From Datnioides undecimradiatus (lineage: Eukaryota; Chordata; Actinopteri; Lobotiformes; Datnioididae): 64,000 bases of DNA. The notes below the pieces were generated by a model. The model ran no database searches. It worked only from the letters and a program-made list of their open reading frames with translations, and had not been told where the DNA came from. Positions 40,901-52,900 of this stretch are shown here, one piece after another. The position numbers and the translations under genes are program-made. Numbering within the stretch: the stretch's first letter is position 1; each line of letters starts with the position of its first letter. The DNA lies in the NCBI GenBank assembly GCA_008933995.1, contig WARS01000047.1, positions 1,364,001-1,428,000 on the forward strand. The letters run 5' to 3'.

Positions 40901-43900
40901 CTGTAAAAACCTCAATGTTTAGGCCAGATTTCATTTAGTTTGTCCATTTGTGTTTCTTTATTAACTGATATGAACTTTGTCAAATCTTGCCCCAATCGGA
41001 GTGATAATTGTTATCAATAGTAATCTATGAACATTTATTGTGGTAGTTACTTCTTTTATTCATTTCAGTGCAGAATGAAAGTCAACTTGAAGAGAAAGTT
41101 ACGTTTCTGTTTTGTTTGTCTTTTGGGTTAATGTATTCAAGTTCCTGGGAGATTTAAGGGATTTAAAAGCATTAGCAGCCCATGACCATTGCATTTACAA
41201 GCTGAACTGCTGTAAAAACAAGTCATCAAAAGTGTTTTATGAATTTGATTGCATATTGTAGTGAAAAGGTTGCTGTAATGGCTGTCATCTTTTGGGGCTT
41301 TCCAAAAGTATTTGAACTCACCAGCAAGTGGGTCATTTCGGAACAGCTTTCAACATAATTACAATGCAGCAAAAAACAATGGCTTGTTGGGATAGCTCAC
41401 ATGGATTCCACGTCTGCAACTGTATGTGTGGTGTGTGTGTGTGTGTGTGTGTGCGTGCGTGTGTGCGCATTTAGTGCTCCGAGGTATGTGGAGGAGGTGA
41501 ACAGCAACGTTTAGTCACCTGTCCAGAGGAGGATCGATGCAACAAGGACCTTCAGCCCAGCAACATCCAGTCGTGCAATAGCCAGCCTTGTGCGCAGTGG
41601 CTTACAGGATCTTGGGGACAGGTATTCTGCACACGCATGCATCTGCACACACACAAAACACCTCCACGGTTCCAAACAAAACAGAATAATTCAGCATGAT
41701 GTATGATTCATAGACTCTAATTCGCTGTCATTGATTTTAGCTTGATGTGGTCTTATTACTGGAGGGAAAAAGCATCTAAATGAGCTCCATTTTAAGGAAC
41801 TTGCATACAGATCAATAAATAATTCACATTGTCCATCCCGCTAGTCATTTTCTAAACCTCCTCTGATCATGTTCAAGGTCACAGGATAATTCATACCGTG
41901 ATGTGTTTTACAAGATATGATCCATTCAAAGATTCAAATTGAGGAGTCCAACAAGATATTAATCGATCGTTTTATTTTTCTATAAAACAGGAATTTGAGG
42001 TAAATCATGGTCCTAATTCAAAGATTTGAATGAATGAACATGAAATAAACTGGATAGAAGTACAAGAAAACTATGACATAGACCCAGATGAACAAGACAA
42101 AATAAATGGATGTCAGGTAATGCAGCCTGCTAAGATTTACCAGAAAGCCGTCATTATTCGCCTTTATGTCTGGAATTAGTATTGATTTCTCTCACCGACT
42201 GGCAGAAAAAGACATCCTACTGTAATTTACCTTTGTTACATCGAGTTAGTGGCAGCAGTACCTTAAAATGCACAGACAATAACACTTAACTGTTGCTTTT
42301 AACTCCCAAAATTCAAATTATCATTTGATGAACCATTTGGTTTATACACAGTCAGACGCCTGCAGGCAATTCTATCATGACAGCCTGACTCTGGGGAATT
42401 ATAGCTGCTATCCTAATTTCACTTCCTCATATTGTCTCTTTCACACAACTCTTGTCCTCAAAGAAAGGTCTTTCAGTAGACACTTTATAATTGCTGAGCC
42501 ATATCGCTTTGCTTTGCTTTGCTTTGCTTTGCACAGTCAAAAAAACATGTCCACAGCATCTGAACACAAGCACAGTGTCATGTTTAGTGTTTTCTTACTC
42601 CCTCCAATCTATCAAAATGTGTTTGAATGTTACAATTTTAATGTCATTTAGCATAAATATTAAGAAAAATATACACAAAGGGTCTCGGACCCAGCCAGTA
42701 GTTGAAGAAATCACCCCCTACTTTAATTTACATGAGGCTGTCCTTCATATCCTCACTGTTATACTCAGTGACTGAAGTTTCCAAAATAAGGTGCAGCAGG
42801 TGCCTCTTGGTAATCTGCACAGCTCAGTGCTTTATTTTTCATATCTCTATTCTTCGTGTTGCAGCCTCGCTTCCTTTCGCCATAAAGCCTTTGTTTTATT
42901 CTGAATTCTCTACGTATAGTACAGCACCGAATATGTTCAGCTGTCTTAGTGTGTTTTTAATGTTTTTTATGTTTCATATTCAATGTTCTTGTTTTAACAC
43001 TGCCATATCTGAATATAACAAAGCATTTTGTTCCTTTAAGACCCTCCAGCCTTTGACAAATTAAATACACCACTAGGCAAACTGAAATTGACAGTTTCAG
43101 CCTCGTTGTAATGAACTGAAATGACATTTGGTTTTGGCCATCAGTTATCGGTCACTGCATGATGAGTCTACTGGACTCAGTGCCCTGTCAGTCTCAATCA
43201 CAATAACTGGTCCAGCCACACTGATAATATTCCAAATATCACACTGAACAAATATCACTAAATTAAATGTGAAGTTTTCACAATCCATCTATCAAAGATT
43301 GTGTGTGGAAATCATGACATAAAAGAAATCTTTGCAGCAAAAACTACAAATCCATTCAAACCTGTTTTTTTGTGTGTGTGTGTGTGTGCAAAACATTTAA
43401 ATATTTGGTTTTCTGCAGTGTTCGGCTTCCTGTGGTGGCGGAGTGCAGCGTCGACTCATCAAATGTATCAACACAAAGGCTGAGGCGGATGAAGAAGTGG
43501 ATCCAGCTCTGTGTGACCACGAGCCGCAGCCGGAGAGCACCCACAAGTGTAACTTACAGGAGTGCGAGAGTGCCCCCTCTGGTGAGTAAATTAAGATCCA
43601 AACATGCCCTCAACATAGTGTGAATGGTATATTCCTCAGTTTTATATAACATTATTATTTGGTTTGATGTAAAGTAAGCCAAGCATATTGGTATTAAAGT
43701 GACCATGGTAAATGCAGAGAGCTCTTAAGGACAGTGTGCCTGTCGCTGGAGACACTTGTATGTTGCTGCTGGCAGCATTAGTCGTTACTCTCACTGAACT
43801 TTCACACATGCACAGTTCTGACAAACAAAAGAACACAAGCTGCAAACCAGTGTCATCTTGTTGTCACACATTCTGAAGTGCCAGTCAGTTTATTGTATGC

Positions 43901-46900
43901 AGCTCTTGTGACTGCAGCTGCTGTTCACACTGCAGCTAAAGCTCAATTCACAGGCTTGACACAATAAATTTACTGTGCAAATATCCTCCGTATTGTGATC
44001 ATTGTTGGATTCTCAGCGGATGGAAATATGAATTTCAGCTATTGTTAGCAGCATCCTTTAATGTCTTATCCATTGTTTATAACATGCAGTATATGAACAA
44101 AATGGTAATTAAAAAAAAAAAAATGCCTATATAACATGATGTATTGCTTTGACGTTATGGCTCCTAACAGTAATTACTAGTTTCCAACCATTTGTGCACC
44201 CATGGGCTTGTACTTTCCTGCTTGTTACACACAGTGTACTTGAAGGAAATATAATGAGAAATGCATTACACAAATTGCAGCAAATATGGATGAAATCTTT
44301 AAAGCTAGTACTCTGAGAGGAATAATTCAGAGAATAAATGGCCTCCTATGTATGCACTTAAACCCCCTAACATACATTAATGTATAAAAAACCTTTAAAA
44401 TCTTTATATCTTTAGCTTCATATAAATCTCAAACCTCTTTTTCTTATGTATTGCCATCTTTCACATGTGAAGCTATTCAAGTATTTTCATTTTATAATGA
44501 AACAGTAAGACAAAATTACAGCCTCTCTTTTGAAACTAGTCCTCTCTTTTTTGTTATCATATGAAATAAATAGAAGATACTGGACCTTTTGGATACTTTG
44601 GAAATAAATTATGCCTTTACGTGATTTTTCCCGACCTTGAAAACCTCATATGGTGCTGTTTTGACACTGGTTGCTTGGTTGGTGCCTGTTTCATTTGAGC
44701 TTGGTTTTTTGTTCACTTAATTCAGAGTAACTCAAGCATGACCTTTTGTTGTGCTTTTAAATAGATCTTAAATACACCCCTAGAGTTGATTATTGCATTC
44801 TGATGTTCTGGTATACATCTCAGAGCATTTGAAATTGTGAGAGGATATGGAGAATTAATACCAGGAGGTTTACACAGAGTTTAATAAACTTTGTTATTTA
44901 ACTAAACCTTATGGACCCAAAGGTCATGTTTAATGATTATGCGCATTTATATAAAGGTTTAGTAGGTCCAGTTACGTTGGTGTAATAAACTGTGGAACTG
45001 AAAAGCAGTACACTCAGTGTTCTACGCCGCCATTGCTCTAGGTGTCACGGTTGTAATCCAGGTTGCGACCTGTTCTTTTCTCAACTGTGCATTGACAAGT
45101 AGAAACGAAACATCTGCAAAAATCCCTCAGCTGAATCTGCAAATTAATAAAATTCAAACCTCCTGACACAGTAAGTATGAAGGGTCTGTTAAGGCTTTGT
45201 TTTAAGATGATTCTGACATGAAACTCATTTTCCATGTATCTCTATCGACTGATGCCAGCTACTCTATGAGTTCACCAGTGTGAGGCATTTTAAATGCATT
45301 GGTAACTCAATTAATTAATGTGATACAAGCCTGATCAATGCCATAACTTATTTATCTGTTGTGTAGAGGAGGTGTTGAGGAGAGCACAGCCAACACAACA
45401 AACTAAACACTACTAGCCACACTAACCAGCTACTCTTAACCAAAAAAGAAAAGGAAATATAACCATAGTACCAATTTGCCTAACATAAAGCAGAGAAATG
45501 TCCAGAAAAGGATTCTCACCCCAACAGCTTCCAGGAGGTGCTCCATCAGACAGTATTTTAAATATTTACAGCAGCGATCAGTCTGATGCACTGTAGGTAC
45601 AGTCAGGTTGGGAGCCAGCTGGAAAGAGACAAAATGACATGTGCATCAGTGCCATTAGTCCCAGTCCAGTCGCCAGCCACTGCCTGAGGGTCAGCATACT
45701 GGCAAACTCACAGACCAGACTGAACAGCACCACCCCTGGGCAGGGAGGAAGAACACAAACCACACATTCACACTTACACAAATACATGATCAGTATGAGA
45801 TCATGAAAAGCCAATATGATAATAAAAAATATTCATTTTAATGGTGTGTTAACATAAACACCTAATGAATCATGCGTCAAGCAAAATGTCAGGGTGTAAC
45901 GTGATGTACAGATATGTTTTGGTTGTATTCACGGTCAGTCCAATTGATTGGAACAGACTTTCATGGTCTCCAGAGGATAAAACGTACTTGCTCTTGATCT
46001 CCTGGCTTTGTCTCTTGCACCAAATTGAAGTTGACATTTGTTGTTTTTCAGTGAAATGTCTCTTTACACCTGTTAAATGTCTCGGTATGAAATTGTGAAT
46101 TGTAATACATATGATGATCCTTTAGCTTTCCCTATAGCTTTATAGCTTCAGGTCCCAGCAGGTGATCATGGTAGAAACTAAAGCTGCTTTACACCAGCAT
46201 GCTTGCATGTTAGCAGATGTTGGCACGTAGCTCAAAGCACCACTGTGTCTGGGTTCAAGTGGCTGTAAAATCTTAGATTGTTGTGGATTGCTGTTGTATA
46301 TTTTGACTCCCCCTGCAGGCATCTGTTGTACACTGGGCCAACTGTGTTGTCAGCATGATGAGGGTAATGACGATGACATGTTGTGTCAAACCTCCTGCAC
46401 ATGGATGTGTTTAAATGGGGATCACCTTCGGGTGGCTCATCGATAGTTTGTTTTTACATGCTGAGGAATGGCTCTGCCCAAAACATCTGCTCCTCGACTT
46501 AAATGTGCCTTAGTCGTGGTGTGCACATCCTTCATTTCATTGTTTATTATTTCCAAACCCCAGGAAATATTAGGAGATCAGGGTTTGTATGTTCTTACTT
46601 CCTCATGTCAGACCCATTAAATCTACTAACGTTATGTGAAAAGGGGATGAATGCACATGTCAGCTGACGGCTCTGATTATAGGGCATCTGAAAATGCAAT
46701 TTACATAAGAGAAAGGTCTGACATTAAAGCAATAAGCTAAGGGTAAAATCTCACTTTCCACTGATATTGGCTGTGGTCAGGGCTGTTCACAGTAGTGTTG
46801 ATTGGACAGTGACTGACATATCAACGAGGATATTGAGTAAAATGTCAAACTAGAGCAATTACTATGACCTTCAACATGAATAAGTGTTGTAATTCTTGAT

Positions 46901-49900
46901 AACTACAACAAAGGGTATGTCGAATTTACATGTGGAGCGCACAGAAGATACAAAAGACACAGAGATACACAAACAATCTGAAATTCATCCACATTACAGT
47001 TTCAATTTCTGACTGATTTCCTTCATTATCATAGAAACTATCTTGACTGAACATTTTAAACTCTAAGACCATATAGGAGAGTTAGCCACCATTAAACAGG
47101 CACCCCTGGTGTCATATTCACACAGTATAAGATCAGAAATTGTCCGATGGTCACAGGTTTTTTGACCACATGAGACACTTTGCCTTACTTGGCCTTCAAC
47201 AGCAGCATTGATATCACAGGGACTCCACCAGCTCGTCGTAATGATGCCACATCACAAGACCAGTGGAAAGGCTGACTTCAGTTGCCTCAAAGGTTGTCTT
47301 TGTTAGCCAGGCACGCAGAAGATGAACTTCTTTTTTCAAACTTGGAGTAGAAGAAGGCATTTGCAATCAAAGCAACTATTCACAGCCAGAAAATTACAGG
47401 CGGCAACTGTTCTTTTTTTTTTTTGGCTTGAAACCCATTTCTGTCTTGACATTTCCATCTTTTTCATTGATTGAGACTCTGTCACATTGTATACCAAAAC
47501 GTTTTACCTTCAGCGGATCAAATGTTTTACCTGGCTTTCCACTTTTTTCAAAGCAGAAGTATGTTTTGGCTTAGTAAATGCTGTATTGAGGCACGGGTTA
47601 TCTGCAGATGAAGGGCAGGTTATAGCTGCTTTTTATGTTGGGTTTTTCAGCATAAATGCCCCTCACAGCTTATTGTTGCCTGAAACATGGAGCTAATTTG
47701 ACTTTATCAAACACCTATCAAGTAAATCAAAGATAAATGAAGATATTCTTTAAAAAAAAACCATTCACCACTTTTGTGGCTCCTTTTTATTTTTCTGCAA
47801 TTACACATAATTTGCACTTTATAGTTAAATGTTCAGATGCAGGCCACAGCAGTTAAGTGGCATTTCTGTTTTATCTCAGAAATGAAATCACAGTGCTCCT
47901 GTGGGGGCAGCTTGTGAAAGTGTGAACGCCAGCTTTGCTGACATTTTGAAGGCATACCGCTATAGAACCTCTGTGTTATGGTAAATATCTGAGGCATATG
48001 ATAACGTGGCAGAGAGCGGCTGGCGTTGCATGTGACCCTCCATTTCAGTCAATAATTTATGTGTTTTGCTTCAGTGAGGCAGTTGGATGGTTGCATATGT
48101 TCGTTTCCCTCCCTGTGGTCAAAGAAACCCTGGGAAGCTTCCAGTCATAACACACATGGGCAGCAACATGCGTTGTAAGCCTCACAAACAGGATACGATA
48201 AATATTATATTCCACATGTGAAACAATGTCTGAAATCATACAAGTGTTCATGTGATAAATTCACATGTGCTTCTTTGTTTTACGCAAATCCCGTATATTA
48301 AGGAGACACAGAAATGCAGCAGGCTGAATCCAAAAATCTAATTTTAGTTAACCACTGACGTGCATCAGTATTATAAAATTATCTCCTTGAAATTAAAATG
48401 AAAATAAAATGAATTTTAGATCATGTGACTAATGCCTTGTTAGGATTTCTGGTGCAGAGCAGCAGTATGAAACGAGCTGCTGCTTCGTACTAAAGCCTTC
48501 CCACTCTCATCTTCAAGAATCTGCAGGTTTTTTCATGGCAAAACATCGCCATGTAAGACAAGGACTCAGAATATATCGTCTCCCAAAATATATCAACTCA
48601 AACAAAGGTGTTAATGCTTCACTTCAGTTTTATGAATGTGACTCATTATAATGTTTATCTCCACATAGTCTGACCCATTTCATTTACGTAAAACTGTAGT
48701 GGGTCAAAGGCCAGTGTGAACGCTTCTCATCAGAGCTTTTGAATCAGACTCGGGAGCACCCTAAGTTGATTTGCTTTTAAACTAATCAACATGTACAAAT
48801 ATAAAGTGCTGAATAATATTGCATGAGTCAGTCACCCTGCGATGCATGCAGGCATGGCCCCTGGCAAAGCCTGTTGGGCAAAACAGCTTTTGCTTTTTCT
48901 GTGGCAACCAGGCGTTCAAATATTAATGCCTCAATGTTGCCATAACGTCTATTGGCATCAAAACAGGAAGGAAGTGTCAAAATCAGCCTTATTTGATGCG
49001 ATTGTGTAACATTGACAAGCTGTGCGATTCAGCATCATATGCTATAAAATTAGGATATTTAAACTTTTAGGCAAAACAGCTAAAAAATGAAATTGCAAAT
49101 GAAACTTTGTTTGCATTGTTAGCAAGTTGGATTGCCCTAACTTACCATGAGCAATGCAGCATTTTAAGCTGAACTTTTGTTGGACACCACATCTCCATTT
49201 ATTCCTGATGCCAGTGTTAAATGTGCTGCATCACAGACGAGAAACGCTGAATTCCTGAAGTTGAGATGAGCAGTTATCTCTACAATACCTCCTCACTTAA
49301 CTGCAAAGGCCTAAATAAGATGACAGCTGGTGGGGAGATCTGCAGGAAGCCTCAAGTTTCTGGGGAAAAAAAATACACCACTGTAAACAACGACCTACTG
49401 TTGGCCAAATTTGATGTCATTTCCAGTAAAGAAAAGGTGTCTTAGTGTTAGGTGTGTCAGGTGTGTGGTTGATGATGGGCAGAAGTGCATATTTAACACG
49501 CTCGGTGCAGAGAGAGCGACCAATGTTACGTGATGTGACGTCATAGTCAGTGTCCACCAGCGTCACTCCACCAGTAGAAATACTTTGCAGAGCAGCTAGC
49601 CAAGAATCACGCTAGCCAAGAAGCCACCTTGGCAGGCTTCAAGTTATGCTTTAGTAGCTTGCTCTGACCGATCAGCCTCCTCTGAGGAAACACCGATAGC
49701 TACAACCGTTGTTGTAATCGCAGAATTAAAAGTATTATCAATATCCTTAAGAATGACAGGAAATATTTTGGAAAACTTCAAAAAACCTTCACTGGAAGCA
49801 CCAACGTTACTTTGATAATGTAACTGATGTTTCTCTTATTATGGTTTTCTGACATTCGGGGTTCCCAGATGAACAATATTGATACTGCACAATATGTGTT

Positions 49901-52900
49901 GTTGAGATTTAGAAGAACTTAAATTAATAAACATTTAAAATTAAGGCATTATGTCAGTTTATGATGAATAGTAGAGAATAAGATAATAATACAGATATAA
50001 ATCATGCCAGCAGTAGAAAAGGACATTCATCCGTGAAGAAAATGTAATATATTTCATAAAATATAGTTTAGAATCTGTAATACACTGTATTTTCAAAACT
50101 CTATAAAGATACAAAAGTAGAAATCCTTGCAGTGACACAAACTAATGGATGAAGTTCTTCACTTACTCTGCTGCAGTGTGACCTGCCCTTATTCAGGAAC
50201 CTCTGGAATACATTACTACCTTGAATGAAGTATCGTAACACAGTTAGAGCTGACCTTGCATTCATTATGCACCTCTTCAGAGAGTAATTACTGAGCTAAT
50301 ACAAGGCAATTGTATTATATGTTCCTTAATGCACCTGCAACACTTGAGGCTTTGCGTGTCTGGTGAAACATTAAGCAATTTTTCACCTTGATCCACTGTG
50401 GCTTGGACCTAATGTATGCATTTGATTTGCACAAACCCATGCATTCAAACAAGTACCTGTTTCCCCTCTGATATACAGCAGCATTCCTGTCAAATCTTAC
50501 AAATGACTCCACATCACAGCTCATAAGCATATATTAATTCAGCCATTTAGATGATTTATTGAACCCATAGCTTCCAACTGTAATTGGATGCAATCAGATA
50601 CACCTCTTAAGGACTTACTGGAGACCAGACATGATGGAAATGTAAAGTAATGGAGGACAAGGTCAATGTAATTAACAGTTGATAATTAAACTCTTAATTA
50701 CTGCTACTAAAAAATTAAAAGCTATTTTTTGTGGACAATGAGCAGAAAGACTTCTCAGATCAATCAATCGGTCAAATCTGTCCGGGACACACGGCCCGCA
50801 TGGGCATCGCAGAACCTCTTGCTTTGCATTTTGGCACCCGCGTTAACAGGATTGAGCAGCCACACAGTTCATGTGAGAGCACTGAGTCTCACTCAAGGCT
50901 GCAGCAATGAGTCATCTAGAGATGCGACCTGTCCCCTGCTGAGTCTTCAACATACAGGTACAAAAGAAACTGTCCCAGAGAACAAAAAGAGTTCTCCTGA
51001 TTTCTCTCTGTCAGTGTGTTAGTTATAATTTCATGACCAGCGTCATACTCTTAAGTTATCTTTTGCTATTTCTTCTATACAGCTGGGGAAAGTCACTTAC
51101 ATCTAGCTCCCAAATTTTCCTCCAAACCACCATTATAGGACATCTTCATAAAAAGAGTGCTGTGGATCATATACAGTAGATATAGACATGAAGTATAGAT
51201 GTACATATAAGTGTATATGTATAAGGGCGTGCAATTTTTCAAACAAGGCTCATGACCCTTCGCCTGATCGCTGACTCAATGGGAAAGTTTGGAAAAACTA
51301 GAGCAATCTGATGTTGGTCTCTTATTTCTGTAAAAATTACAAAAAGATCTCACCCGCTCCTCATGCTGCAGCTTTGACGTGGACAATTTTTCGCTCCTCA
51401 TCCGTTGGCTTGCTATTTGTATGCTAGAAAGAGTCATGATGGCTGTGGCACCCAGCAATAACAGAGAGTGAAAATAATCTTTTCAGAGAGACAGAACAGT
51501 TCAGGGTTTCTTTATTAGCAAACAAGTGTATCTTGTTTTCTTCCACATCTGTGGAATATGTCAATACAGAATGAAAAAATATATATTTCAACTAAAACCC
51601 CTGTAGCCTATTTGTGGGCAGAATCTGTTTATTTTAAAATAAAACCTTTTTATTGATGGCCATTATCAAAGGCAAACTCAATAAGACAGGCAACACGTCC
51701 CTGGCGTCATTCCATCTGACATTAATAAAAGTCTGGTCATGTGTCAACATACCATGCCCCTCCGTGACATATTGACCAACACAATATCTCTAATCAATGG
51801 CCACAAATAAAACGGTTCTTTGCCATAGGCTTTTGTCAGAGCTTCAAACAGCCTTCTGTTGAACGTAGAGTGCGAGCTGCACAGAGGAGCTGCTTTTATT
51901 CAGAGAGTGAAACTAGCGCAGTGACACGAGACATGTGCAAGACCATGTGTGGAGCTGTGTGAGCCCAAGACAGATTTCCATTTTTGTATTCCTGACAATA
52001 TATCTGGGCTGCAGGTCATTAATATCCCACCAGGAAGACGAGGTTGGTTAATAATAGGAGGATAATATGAGGATGATGTGAGTTCATCCTTCACATGGAC
52101 TCTACACGAGTCGCTGAAGTGTGCGATATTTTATATCGGCAAAAAGAAAAAAAGCGGTGACATATTTTGACATACAGTGAATTTTTTCTGCATTCAGATT
52201 TCTTAATTAACTTCTTGTCAGTGCTCACTCTGCCAGCCTACTACAATCTCAGTTGTAGTAGGCTGTACTTGTAGTTGTAGTCTGTTGTAGTTGTGTTCAT
52301 ATCAGTTTGTTTTAGTTGCTGTTTGCCTGAACTGTAGCATGTGAAGACACGCACAAGGAAATCATTTCTCCATTAGTCTCAGAGTTTATTTGACTTGATT
52401 GTTCTGTATCCCTGATCCTGCCCAGATAATTCAAGCCTAAGGTTAGGTTAGGTTTAAGTTTTTGGTGTTGTCAGACAATCCACTACCTGCTGTCTGATGA
52501 GGCTTTAACAAACCAAATATGATTCTTGATTTAAAAAAACACACCACGCTTGTATCTCTTTCATTGTGACATTAGCAAGGGCTTCCAGCTCCATGGATTA
52601 CATGTGATTAATTACCTTTGGTGATTAATTACCTTTGGTAATTACCTTTGGTTAATTTGGTTAGTTTGATTAATTACCTTTGGTAATTAATCCTCCTTTT
52701 CATGGCACAAAAAATGTTGCAAACACAGTTGCATTGTTTACACTTTGTCTGGACCTAAAAAAAAAAAAAAATGTGATTGGCTGTTCTCTTCTTAAATGCC
52801 AGTTCATCTAGATTTGACACTACAAAGAGCAGCCATCCTTATAATAGTTTTTAATTTTCTGAGAAAATGTTCTTATTTTTCCTTTTTTACGTTATAACAA

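Larger units (their letters stand above)
41622..43418 (+). other. adamts7: adamts7 intron
   Basis: About 1.8 kb. Contains a CTTTG pentanucleotide repeat at 42506-42532 and a TG repeat at 43371-43388 close to the acceptor. Nothing coding is recognised. Confidence 0.65.

Noticed and set aside
46320-46364. A possible 45-nt plus-strand micro-exon in the last adamts7 intron (acceptor CCCCTGCAG, donor GAGG|GTAATG) that would keep phase and read [14 protein letters not shown].
   Set aside because: It lies at the end of a degenerate dispersed repeat, has no counterpart that I know in ADAMTS7, and such short matches to splice consensus are expected by chance in 14 kb.
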